This document shows, in pieces, positions 1-7,206 of a DNA stretch of 10,393 bases. The notes below the pieces were generated by a model. It saw nothing but the letters and a program-made list of their open reading frames with translations, was not told the DNA's origin and made no database searches. Position numbers and translations under genes: made by a program. Numbering within the stretch: the first letter of the stretch is position 1; each line of letters starts with the position of its first letter. The DNA comes from an uncultured Opitutaceae bacterium. Its GTDB lineage: Bacteria; Verrucomicrobiota; Verrucomicrobiia; Opitutales; Opitutaceae. The stretch spans positions 1-10,393 of the forward strand of contig CALFXL010000043.1 in NCBI GenBank assembly GCA_937958045.1, in the 5' to 3' direction.

Positions 1-121
1 AGCGTGGCCCTTCGACGATTCCCTGCAAGCCACAGCTCGGATTTAACAACTGAGAGTAGTCTTTATCTCAGCGTATCCAGTATTTAGATACAGCTCTGAT
101 ACCAAAACGATCGTGTCATCG
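1..121. other. Non-coding stretch downstream of the lacI-type gene
   Basis: No plausible gene is seen here on either strand; the one open frame that enters it from the minus strand is an off-frame reading of the regulator gene. From about base 40 to 120 the sequence is clearly richer in A and T than anything else in the window. It contains a 6-bp inverted repeat (50-71, listed separately), a weaker 5-bp one (GTATC 73-77 / GATAC 87-91) and a second GATAC at 98-102. It lies 3' of the regulator, so it is probably that gene's 3' flank. Whether bases 1-40 belong to a neighbouring gene cannot be told from so little sequence. Confidence 0.5.
50..71 (-). terminator. Weak candidate terminator hairpin after the regulator
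   Basis: CTGAGA at 50-55 is the exact reverse complement of TCTCAG at 66-71, giving a 6-bp stem with a 10-nt loop about 50 bases past the stop codon of the minus-strand regulator. Read on the minus strand, the bases after the stem are TTGTTAAAT, which is only a poor U-tract. The stem is short and only half G+C, so this is a positional guess. Confidence 0.2.
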
Positions 122-1150
122 TCAGCCGCGTTTAGGCGGGCAGCTTTTGCCGTCGAACCACGTGCCTTCGACGTAGGTCGTAGTCGGGATTTCCGGAACG
201 CCGAATTTATTGTGCTGCAGTTGTCCGGCGAGGATCTCCACCGCGAGTGCGCCGACTTGTCTGTGATTCTGCCGCACGCCCGCGGTCGCGCCGGTGTCGT
301 CTTCGAGGAAGATATCCACAAACGCCACGTCGCGCGGCACGCGCAGTCCCATCTGCGCGAGATGCGGCAGCACAAACTCGCCTTTGCTGATGATCACTTC
401 GGGGCGATGTTTCTCGTACCATTCCTGAAACGTCTGCTTCGACGGCAACAGGTAGGGAGGCAGCCGGTCTTTCACGGCGAGCTTTCGCTGCTCCCACAAA
501 AACCCCGCCTGCCAGAGATGATCGACCGTGATGTCCCAGCCTTCATCCATCACAAAACCGATGCGGCGATAGCCGGCGGCCTGCACTTTCTGCATCGCGA
601 GCCGGATGATCTGCAGCTGGTTGTTCGTGACGTTGGGCAGCTCGGGTTGATGCGGAAAATAATCGATCTTCACCGCGCTGAATCGCTCCCAGTCGAAATG
701 CAATGCCACGTCGATCTCGCGCACGTGCGACGCGATGATGAGCCCGTTGATACCGCGCGAATACAAAATGCGGCTCAATCGTCCGTGCGTGAGACCAGGC
801 TCGCGCATCCAAAAATGTTCGAGGTGGTAACCGAGTTCCTCCGCCTTCGCCAACGCGCCCGCGTAGAAGTCCGGATGCGCGGTGACCTTCTTCCAGCCGA
901 GGCGGCTATTCCAGTTCGTCACATACGCAAGCGTCGGCGGATTGCGCCGCGTCATGATACGTCCGCGATAAGCGACCAACGCTTTCAACAGTGGATCGGG
1001 CGCGTAACCGAGCTTGTCCGCGAGCGCCTTGATCCGTGCGCGCGTTTCCTCCGGCAGCCGTGGATTGTTTCGCAGCGCGAGCGAAACCGTCGTCACATGC
1101 ACACCCGCCTCCTTCGCAATATCCAACAACGTCACGCGCCGTTTGTTCAT
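122..1150 (-). CDS. LacI-family transcriptional regulator, probable regulator of the xylan genes
   Basis: The 342-residue protein has the usual LacI/GalR length. Residues 6-26 (VTLLDIAKEAGVHVTTVSLAL) form the LacI helix-turn-helix, and helix 3 with the linker runs on to about residue 64. The linker reads YAPDPLLKALVAYRG instead of the common Y-x-P-N-x-x-A-R-x-L, but a leucine remains near the place of the minor-groove-inserting Leu of LacI. Residues from about 67 on form a periplasmic-binding-protein-like effector domain, with segments such as TLAYVTNW, GLIIASH, RIGFVMDEGW, PEVIISKGE and DVAFVDIF, and the typical C-terminal AVEILAGQL helix. The frame stays open upstream, but the ATG at 1150 is chosen because the helix-turn-helix begins a few residues later. 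No good Shine-Dalgarno is seen; GGGG lies about 13-16 bases upstream. It diverges from the xylan genes across 108 bp, so it probably controls them and perhaps itself. The effector is unknown; a xylo-oligosaccharide or (methyl)glucuronic acid derivative would fit. Confidence 0.93.
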   Translation of the reverse strand: MNKRRVTLLDIAKEAGVHVTTVSLALRNNPRLPEETRARIKALADKLGYAPDPLLKALVAYRGRIMTRRNPPTLAYVTNWNSRLGWKKVTAHPDFYAGALAKAEELGYHLEHFWMREPGLTHGRLSRILYSRGINGLIIASHVREIDVALHFDWERFSAVKIDYFPHQPELPNVTNNQLQIIRLAMQKVQAAGYRRIGFVMDEGWDITVDHLWQAGFLWEQRKLAVKDRLPPYLLPSKQTFQEWYEKHRPEVIISKGEFVLPHLAQMGLRVPRDVAFVDIFLEDDTGATAGVRQNHRQVGALAVEILAGQLQHNKFGVPEIPTTTYVEGTWFDGKSCPPKRG

Positions 1151-1258
1151 GTCGCACCGGATGCCCCGTGGCAGGCGCACGCACAAGTCTAAAGTTAGTA
1201 TCCGCCGGTCCGTTGCCCGCATTCGGCACGCCCGTTTGCATGCCGGCTCCCCTCCCCC
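1151..1258. promoter_or_regulatory. Divergent promoter region between regulator and GH52 gene
   Basis: This 108-bp spacer separates the two divergent start codons and must hold promoters for at least the regulator, and most likely for the xylan operon. An AT-richer patch at 1187-1201 (TCTAAAGTTAGTATC) is the only place resembling -10 elements, in either direction. TGCC/GGCA half-sites occur at 1214-1217, 1225-1228 and 1241-1244, spaced 7 and 12 bases apart, and could be parts of an operator. No classic LacI-type palindrome with a central CG was found. The function follows from position; the exact elements are not resolved. Confidence 0.5.
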
Positions 1259-3382
1259 ATGCCCTCTGCCCCGTCGTCTGGTTTTTCCGAAAGTTACCAC
1301 ACACAACATTCCCCGTTTGGGGCCTTCGCCAGCTTCACGCTCGGGCTCGTCGATTCGCCCGGTGGATTCGGCCACGCGCTCCGCGGTCCCGCCCGGCAGA
1401 ATGTCTACATCGGGTTTCGTCCATCGCCCAAGGACGACTGGAATCTGCTGCCGTACTTCACGCCGCCGAAGTCGAACGAAACCGCTTTCGTCGGCGAAGC
1501 CGCGGTCGCACAACCGCCGAAAAACTACCGTCCGCTGCGGCCCGGCGATTATGTGCGCGAGCTCGGCTGGGCGAGCGACACGTGGCGCGCGGGAGACGAT
1601 CGTTTCACGTTTTCGCTGCACACTCCGTTTTCGCGCGTGCCCGATCCGCGCAGACTTCGCGGCGAACGCGCGCGCCTCGCTCTCGCGCCGATGGTGTATG
1701 GAATAATTGAATACGACAACACCGACGGTCGCGGCGACGCCGAGTTGATCTTTGGTTTGGGTGAACCCGACCACGGGCTTCATCCGCTGGCCGACGAAGG
1801 TTCATCCCTCGCGGGCTTCGCGTGCGGACGCGAATTTGGTTACGCCACCCGCGCGGGACGCGACGTCGAGATGCGTCAGGGTTTCGACGTCTTCACGCCG
1901 AAGTTCCGCGATCATCGCGGGCTGCTCGTCATCGGTAGCGAAACCGCGCTCGTGTTCACGGTGCGCGCAGGACAGAAGAAGCGTTTTCCGCTCGTGCTCG
2001 GTTTCTACCAAGGCGGTCCGGTCACCACCGGCATCGAGGCGAGCTACGCGTACACACAGTATTTCTCCGATCTCGTCGACGTGCTCGAACACGGTCTCGC
2101 GAATCACGCGCGCCAGGTGAAAACCGCGCGCGAGCGCGACAACGAGCTCCGCAGCAGCAAGCTCAACGCCGACCAGCAATTCCTCCTCGCGCAAGCCACG
2201 CACAGCTACTTCGGCAACACGCAGCTTCTCTGGCAAAAGGGTCGGCCGCTCTGGGTCGTCAACGAAGGCGAGTATCGCATGATGAACACCTTCGATCTCA
2301 CGGTGGATCATCTTTTCTTCGAGCTCGAGTGGTTCCCGTGGGTCGTGCGCGACACGCTCGATCTTTTCACGCGGCGTTACTCGTACCGCGATCGTCTGCG
2401 CGTCGGCGGTCGTCTCGTCGCCGGTGGCATTTCCTTCACGCACGACATGGGGGTGATGAATCATTTCACGCCGCCCGGACGCTCGAGCTACGAATGCGAC
2501 GATGTCGAGGGTTGCTTCAGTCACATGACGATGGAGCAGCTTCTCAACTGGATCCTCACCGCCGTCACGTACGCGGAGAAAACCGGCGATCGTGCCTGGC
2601 TGCGCAAAAACAAATCGTGGCTGCTCGCCGGCGCGCAGAGTTTGCAACGTCGCGATCATCCCGATCCGAAAAAGCGCGACGGCATTCTCAAACACGATTC
2701 GTCGCGCTGCGGCACGCGCGGCTGGGAAATCACCACGTACGACAGTCTCGACGTCAGTCTCGGTCAGGCGCGCAACAATCTCTATCTCGCCGTCAAAACG
2801 CTCGGCGCGTGGGTGCTGCTTGAGAACGCCTTCAGTCGTCTCGGTTTGAAAAAAGAAGCCGCCGATGCGCACGCCACCGCCGATCGTCTCGCGCAGAGCA
2901 TCACGCAAAAATTCGAGACCGACACCGGTTTCTTCCCCGCGGTTTTCGAAAAGGGAAATCGCTCGCGCATCCTCCCCGCGGTCGAAGGTTTTCTTTATCC
3001 GCTTTATCTCGGTTACACCGATGCGATCGATCCCGCGGGACGCTTCGCGCCGTTGTTCGAACAACTGCGTCAACACCTCACGCAGGCGCTGCAACCCGGC
3101 GTATGCATCGATGCGACCTCGGGCGGTTGGAAGATGAGCAGCACGAGCCGCAACACGTGGTTCAGCAAGATCGCCATCGCGCAGTACGTCATCCGCGAAT
3201 TGTTTCCCGAAACGCTTTCCGAAGCCGCGATCGCGGCGGATCGCGTGCATGCGGATTGGCAACGTCAGCCCGGCTGCGGCGCTTTCGCCATGTGCGATCA
3301 GATTTTGAGCGACACCGGTGTCGTCTGCGGCAGCCGTTATTACCCGCGCGGCGTCTCCGCGTGGCTCTGGATGCTCGAATAA
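1259..3382 (+). CDS. GH52 beta-xylosidase, cytoplasmic
   Basis: This 707-residue protein matches glycoside hydrolase family 52, retaining beta-xylosidases of about 700 residues that release xylose from xylobiose and short xylo-oligosaccharides. It is recognised by the N-terminal HSPFGAFASFTLG (residues 17-29), the block WVVNEGEYRMMNTFDLTVD (from 332), GISFTHDMGV, CFSHMT, the block ITTYDSLDVSLGQARNNLYL (from 491), GGWKMSSTS and the C-terminal YYPRGVSAWLW. From knowledge of the Geobacillus stearothermophilus enzyme (nucleophile Glu335, acid/base Asp495), the counterparts here are Glu336, first Glu of NEGEY, and Asp495 of TTYD; both are intact. There is no signal peptide, which places the enzyme in the cytoplasm, downstream of the transporter encoded 101 bp later. 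Only about 16 residues precede the conserved core, as expected for the family, which supports this start. The leader is a CTCCCCTCCCCC tract with no Shine-Dalgarno. The gene is full length with no frameshift. The family call is very secure; the preferred substrate is inferred. Confidence 0.95.
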   Translation: MPSAPSSGFSESYHTQHSPFGAFASFTLGLVDSPGGFGHALRGPARQNVYIGFRPSPKDDWNLLPYFTPPKSNETAFVGEAAVAQPPKNYRPLRPGDYVRELGWASDTWRAGDDRFTFSLHTPFSRVPDPRRLRGERARLALAPMVYGIIEYDNTDGRGDAELIFGLGEPDHGLHPLADEGSSLAGFACGREFGYATRAGRDVEMRQGFDVFTPKFRDHRGLLVIGSETALVFTVRAGQKKRFPLVLGFYQGGPVTTGIEASYAYTQYFSDLVDVLEHGLANHARQVKTARERDNELRSSKLNADQQFLLAQATHSYFGNTQLLWQKGRPLWVVNEGEYRMMNTFDLTVDHLFFELEWFPWVVRDTLDLFTRRYSYRDRLRVGGRLVAGGISFTHDMGVMNHFTPPGRSSYECDDVEGCFSHMTMEQLLNWILTAVTYAEKTGDRAWLRKNKSWLLAGAQSLQRRDHPDPKKRDGILKHDSSRCGTRGWEITTYDSLDVSLGQARNNLYLAVKTLGAWVLLENAFSRLGLKKEAADAHATADRLAQSITQKFETDTGFFPAVFEKGNRSRILPAVEGFLYPLYLGYTDAIDPAGRFAPLFEQLRQHLTQALQPGVCIDATSGGWKMSSTSRNTWFSKIAIAQYVIRELFPETLSEAAIAADRVHADWQRQPGCGAFAMCDQILSDTGVVCGSRYYPRGVSAWLWMLE

Positions 3383-3407
3383 TCTCCCGCCTCTTTCATT
3401 TCGGAGC

Positions 3408-3425
3408 GCCGACGTTCTCGTCGGC
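3408..3425. repeat. REP-like perfect hairpin GCCGAC-GTTCTC-GTCGGC
   Basis: GCCGAC (3408-3413) and GTCGGC (3420-3425) are exact reverse complements around the 6-nt loop GTTCTC. The hairpin sits in the 101-bp gap between the GH52 and transporter genes and is preceded by CGGAGC. There is no T-tract after it, so an intrinsic terminator is unlikely. I recall similar GAGCGCCGACG..CGTCGGC sequences recurring between genes in Verrucomicrobia, so a dispersed REP-type element is plausible, but only one copy was noticed in this window. It could also stabilise or separate the messages of the two genes. Confidence 0.5.
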
Positions 3426-3483
3426 CATCGCTTCAAATCCCGCTCGAAAAATCCCCGCTCCGCTTCAACCCCGCCCCATCCCC

Positions 3484-4983
3484 ATGACGTCCTCCGATAA
3501 ACTCTCGGTGAAGGAAAAAGTCGGTTACAGCCTCGGCGACGCCGCCGCGAACTTCGTCTTCATGACGATGATTCTGTTTCAGCTGAATTTCTACACCGAC
3601 GTGTTCGGTCTCAGCGCGAGCGCCGCCGCCGCCATCCTGCTCTGGCCGCGTTTGTGGGATGCGCTTTTCGATCCGATCATGGGCGTGCTCGCCGATCGCA
3701 CGAACACGCGTTGGGGAAAATTCCGTCCCTGGATCCTGTGGACCTCCGTGCCGTGGGCCGTGTGCATGATTCTCGCGTACACCACACCCGAAGGTTGGAG
3801 CACCGCCATGATGGTCGCCTACGCCGGCATCACCAACACGATCCTCATGACGCTTTATTCGATGAACAACATGCCGTATTCGGCATTGGGCGGCGTGATG
3901 ACGGGCGATCTCAACGAACGCACCAAGCTCAACTCCTACCGCTTCGTCTCGGTCAACATCGCGCAATTCATCGTCGGTGGTTTCACGCTCCCGCTTGTCG
4001 CGCGTTTTTCCGAAGGCACCACGCGTCAGCACGGCTGGCAGATGACGATGACGCTCTGGGCCGTGCTTTGTCTCATCCTGTTTCTGATCACGTTCTTCAC
4101 CACCAAGGAGCGCATCAAACCCGTCGTCGAAGCGAAGTCCTCCGTGAAGCAAGACTTCGCCGATCTCCTCAATAACGCGCCTTGGATCGCGCTCATTTGC
4201 TACACGGTTTTCAACTTCAGCATGCTGGCCTTCCGCGGCGGCGCGCATTACAACTACTATCACCACTTCGCGGACAAGGCCGCGATGTTCGACTTCGTGG
4301 AAAAACTCGGCCTCACCACCCCCGTGATGGAGAAGGCCGACACGCTGCTCGATTACTGGCTCGGCTTCATTGTTCACGGCACGCGCGAAACCGCCGCGAA
4401 CTCCAACGTCGCCGATGTGTTTAACAGCATCGTCAACATGACCGGCACGATCGTCACCATCACGGTCATCATTCTCTCCACCGGTCTCTCGAAACGCTTC
4501 GGCAAGAAAGCCGTGATCGGATGGGGCTTCACGCTGTCCGCGCTCAACGCCGGCGCGATGTATCTGCTCGAACCAACCAACACCACCGGCATGTGGCTGC
4601 TGGCGATTTCCGGCGCGATCTTCTACGCGCCCACGATCGCTGTCGCATGGGCCATGTACGCCGACGCCGCCGATTACTCCGAATGGCAGACCGGACGCCG
4701 TTTCACCGGCATGGTGTTCGCCACGATCGGCCTCGCGCTAAAGGTCGGTCTCGCGCTCGGCTCCGCCGTCTTTCTTTGGGTCATGGAAGGTTTCTGGAAT
4801 TACGACACGCGCTTCCCATCCGCGGAGAACGCGATCGCCGGTTTCCGCGCCACCAGCAGCCTTGTCGTCGGCCTCCTCTTCGTCGGTGGCGCGATCTCGA
4901 TCGCCGCGTGCAAGCTCAACAAAGCCCGCACACTTCAGATGGCCAACGAGCTCGCCGAACGCCGCGCCAAAGCCGCCGTTTGA
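3484..4983 (+). CDS. GPH-family (MelB-type) sugar:cation symporter, probable xylo-oligosaccharide importer
   Basis: This 499-residue inner-membrane protein belongs to the glycoside-pentoside-hexuronide:cation symporters (TC 2.A.2), with about 12 hydrophobic segments. The start is chosen at the MTSSDKLSVKEKVGYSLGD segment, whose KVGYSLGD is the family N-terminus; the frame is open further upstream only by chance over the GH52 gene. The family signature lies at residues 56-80 (RLWDALFDPIMG...ADRTNTRWGKFRPW). Asp59 and Asp63 correspond to the cation-site Asp55 and Asp59 of MelB. A second conserved stretch is YSALGGVMTGDLNERTKLNSYR. Residues about 263-312, between the putative seventh and eighth membrane segments, form an insertion of roughly 40-50 residues that is mostly hydrophilic, longer than in MelB or XynP-like members. 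The gene lies between GH52 and GH67, with only 21 bp before the latter, which supports import of xylo-oligosaccharides or aldouronic acids. Substrate and coupling ion are inferred. The start is preceded by CCCCGCCCCATCCCC and has no Shine-Dalgarno. Confidence 0.92.
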   Translation: MTSSDKLSVKEKVGYSLGDAAANFVFMTMILFQLNFYTDVFGLSASAAAAILLWPRLWDALFDPIMGVLADRTNTRWGKFRPWILWTSVPWAVCMILAYTTPEGWSTAMMVAYAGITNTILMTLYSMNNMPYSALGGVMTGDLNERTKLNSYRFVSVNIAQFIVGGFTLPLVARFSEGTTRQHGWQMTMTLWAVLCLILFLITFFTTKERIKPVVEAKSSVKQDFADLLNNAPWIALICYTVFNFSMLAFRGGAHYNYYHHFADKAAMFDFVEKLGLTTPVMEKADTLLDYWLGFIVHGTRETAANSNVADVFNSIVNMTGTIVTITVIILSTGLSKRFGKKAVIGWGFTLSALNAGAMYLLEPTNTTGMWLLAISGAIFYAPTIAVAWAMYADAADYSEWQTGRRFTGMVFATIGLALKVGLALGSAVFLWVMEGFWNYDTRFPSAENAIAGFRATSSLVVGLLFVGGAISIAACKLNKARTLQMANELAERRAKAAV

Positions 4984-5004
4984 CCCGTAGAGATCGCCCT
5001 CCCG

Positions 5005-7149
5005 ATGCCCCTCCCCGCTATCCGTTTTCTTTCCCTTCGACGTTGGGCGTTCCTCCTAGGATGTTCGATGTTCGCGTTGGCCACGCTCACCGTGGCCAAC
5101 GCGGAGGATGGTTACCGTCTCTGGCTTCGCTACGATCGCATTGAAGACGCTGCGTACGTCGACGCGGCGGCTCGCGCCCTCGCGCACATCACGTTCGCAA
5201 CGCCCGACGACGCCGAGTCGCCGACTATCGCAGTAGCACGAGACGAACTCACCGCCGCGCTCAACGGACTTCTCGGCTTCACGCCGGAGATCCGTCTCCA
5301 AAAACTGCCGGCGCACGACTCTCCTGCCGATCCGCGCGCGCGCTCCGGTTTCACCCTTCACGCTTCACCCTTCACGCTTTCTTCTCCTTCCGACCGCGGC
5401 ATTCTTTACGGCGTCTTTCATCTGATCCGTCTCCTCCAAACCCGCCAGCCGCTCGACAATCTTTCTCTCTCTTCGTATCCAAAAATCCAATACCGTCTGC
5501 TCAACCACTGGGACAATCTCGACGGCTTCATCGAGCGCGGCGCGGCCGGGCACTCGCTGTGGAATTGGTTCGAGCTCCCCGACTACGTTTCACCGCGCCT
5601 TCGCGACTATGCCCGCGCCAATGCGTCCATCGGCATCAACGGCGCCGTGCTCACCAATGTGAACGCCAACGCGCTCGTCCTCACGCCCGATTATCTCCGC
5701 AAGGCCGCCGTCATCGCCGACACGTTTCGCCCGTACGGTATCCAGATTTTCCTGACAGCCCGTTTCAGCGCTCCCGTCGAAATCGGCGGCCTCAAAACCT
5801 CCGATCCACACGACCCCGAGGTCATCGCGTGGTGGCGCGAAAAAGCGAACGAGATCTACCGCGCGATTCCCGACTTCGGCGGCTTTCTCGTCAAAGCCAA
5901 CTCTGAGGGTCAGCCCGGTCCGCAAGCTTACGGCCGCACGCACGCCGAGGGCGCCAACCTCCTCGCCGACGCCCTCGCGCCGCACGGCGGCATCGTGATG
6001 TGGCGCGCGTTTGTTTACGACAACAACGTGCCCGACGATCGCGCGAAGCAGGCGTTCAACGAATTCAAACCGCTCGACGGAAAATTCCGCGCCAACGTCG
6101 TTGTCCAAATCAAAAACGGCCCGATCGACTTCATGCCGCGCGAGCCGTTTCACCCGCTCTTCGGCGCAATGCCGCGCACGCCGCTCGCGCTCGAACTCCA
6201 AATCGCGCAGGAATACCTCGGCGGCGCCAACCACCTCGCGTTTCTCGCGCCGCTCTTCAAAGAAACGCTCGACGCCGACACCTTCACGTCCGGCAAAAAC
6301 TCCTCTGTCGCCCGCATCGTCGATGGCTCGCTCGATGGCCGCTCGCTCAGCGTAATCGCGGGCGTCGCCAACACCGGCGATTCTCGCAACTGGACCGGAC
6401 ACCCGCTCGCACAGGCAAACTGGTATGCCTTCGGTCGTCTCGCATGGGATCACACGCTCTCTGCGGAAACCATCGCCGACGAATGGGCGCGCCAGACATT
6501 CTCCAACGATTCGCGCGTCGTCTCCACGCTCGTGCCCATGCTGCTGACCTCGCGCGAAACCGTCGTCGATTATTCGATGCCGCTCGGGCTCCATCACATC
6601 ATGGCCGAGGGACATCATTATGGTCCCGGCCCGTGGGTTGCCGACGCCGGACGCGCGGATTGGACGTCCACGTACTATCATCGCGCCGACAAAAACGGTC
6701 TCGGTTTCGATCGCACCGCCACCGGCTCAAACGCCATCGCTCAATACGCCCCGCCCGTCGCGCGGATTTTCGGATCTCTCACCGATTGTCCCGAAAATCT
6801 TCTGCTCTGGTTTCATCATGTCCCGTGGGATCATCGCCTGAAATCCGGTAACACGCTCTGGGACGAACTCTGTCGCCACTACCAACGCGGCGTGGACTCC
6901 GTGCGCGCCTGGCAAAAATCCTGGGCCGAGCTCGCGCCGCTGATCGATGCCGGGCGTCATGCTCACGTGGCCGCGCTCCTCGCGCGTCAGGAACGCGAGG
7001 CCCGCGAATGGCGCGACGCCTGCGTGCTGTACTTCCAAACGTTCTCTCAATGTCCACTCCCCGACGGCATCGAACCCGCTGAGTATCCACTTTCTCACTA
7101 CATGGAGAGGAAACTCCGCTACGTCCCCGGCGACCCTGCCGGCCGGTAA
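5005..7149 (+). CDS. aguA: GH67 alpha-glucuronidase, exported
   Basis: The 714-residue product is a glycoside hydrolase family 67 alpha-glucuronidase, an inverting enzyme that removes (4-O-methyl)glucuronic acid from the non-reducing terminal xylose of xylo-oligosaccharides. Residues 1-33 form a signal peptide (RR, then a hydrophobic run) with a likely cut after VANA at 33/34. An LLGC at 17-20 only loosely resembles a lipobox, so a soluble periplasmic or secreted form is favoured. An N-terminal GH67N-like domain ends near DRGILYGVFHLIRLLQ. The catalytic barrel holds LLNHWDNLDG, GFLVKANSEGQPGPQAYGR, KNGPIDFMPREPFHPLFG and LELQIAQEYLGG. Glu301 (ANSEG) is the expected acid; Asp375 (GPIDF) and Glu403 (AQEY) are the expected base pair, since the 28-residue spacing equals Asp365/Glu393 of the Cellvibrio enzyme. 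A C-terminal helical domain contains HHIMAEGHHYGPGPW and WDHRLKSG. Length is normal. It follows the transporter by 21 bp, so the two are very probably co-transcribed. A 14-bp tandem duplication lies in the N-terminal domain. Confidence 0.96.
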   Translation: MPLPAIRFLSLRRWAFLLGCSMFALATLTVANAEDGYRLWLRYDRIEDAAYVDAAARALAHITFATPDDAESPTIAVARDELTAALNGLLGFTPEIRLQKLPAHDSPADPRARSGFTLHASPFTLSSPSDRGILYGVFHLIRLLQTRQPLDNLSLSSYPKIQYRLLNHWDNLDGFIERGAAGHSLWNWFELPDYVSPRLRDYARANASIGINGAVLTNVNANALVLTPDYLRKAAVIADTFRPYGIQIFLTARFSAPVEIGGLKTSDPHDPEVIAWWREKANEIYRAIPDFGGFLVKANSEGQPGPQAYGRTHAEGANLLADALAPHGGIVMWRAFVYDNNVPDDRAKQAFNEFKPLDGKFRANVVVQIKNGPIDFMPREPFHPLFGAMPRTPLALELQIAQEYLGGANHLAFLAPLFKETLDADTFTSGKNSSVARIVDGSLDGRSLSVIAGVANTGDSRNWTGHPLAQANWYAFGRLAWDHTLSAETIADEWARQTFSNDSRVVSTLVPMLLTSRETVVDYSMPLGLHHIMAEGHHYGPGPWVADAGRADWTSTYYHRADKNGLGFDRTATGSNAIAQYAPPVARIFGSLTDCPENLLLWFHHVPWDHRLKSGNTLWDELCRHYQRGVDSVRAWQKSWAELAPLIDAGRHAHVAALLARQEREAREWRDACVLYFQTFSQCPLPDGIEPAEYPLSHYMERKLRYVPGDPAGR
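5350..5377 (+). repeat. Perfect 14-bp tandem duplication inside the GH67 gene
   Basis: TTCACCCTTCACGC occurs twice back to back, at 5350-5363 and 5364-5377, with no mismatch. Because 14 is not a multiple of three, the two copies are read in different frames, giving FTLHA and then SPFTL. The segment lies at residues 116-125, just before the conserved DRGILYGVFHL block, at a place where family members vary. Each unit itself contains two TTCAC pentamers. Confidence 0.85.
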
Positions 7150-7206
7150 ACACGTCGAATTTTCCTCAATCCCGTTCCTTCTGCCATCCTGTCTAAACAT
7201 CCCCCG

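Noticed and set aside
1..121. tRNA or other RNA gene in the AT-richer edge
   Set aside because: No acceptor-stem complementarity or T-loop/D-loop pattern could be made out; only short weak inverted repeats.
113..1192. Plus-strand open frame of 359 codons opposite the regulator
   Set aside because: The minus strand encodes a clean LacI helix-turn-helix and effector domain of normal length; the plus-strand frame shows no family signature.
1151..1783. Upstream extension of the regulator frame (211 extra residues)
   Set aside because: LacI proteins begin with the helix-turn-helix. The extension is the antisense of the GH52 N-terminal coding region and has no domain.
1802..3436. Long minus-strand open frame (544 codons) opposite the GH52 gene
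   Set aside because: It lies wholly opposite a gene with intact family-wide catalytic motifs. Its translation is Arg/Glu-rich and low in recognisable motifs, as expected of the complement of GC-rich coding DNA.
3103..3483. Upstream extension of the transporter frame overlapping the end of GH52
   Set aside because: The extra 127 residues are an off-frame reading of the GH52 C-terminus; the transporter family begins at the KVGYSLGD segment shortly after ATG 3484.
5053..5064. Lipobox LLGC in the GH67 signal peptide, suggesting a lipoprotein
   Set aside because: Leu at the -2 position is poor for a lipobox, the hydrophobic run continues past the Cys, and a better signal peptidase I site (VANA) follows at residue 33.
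5590..6681. Minus-strand open frame of 363 codons opposite the GH67 gene
   Set aside because: Shadow of the GH67 coding sequence; no independent start signal or recognisable domain.
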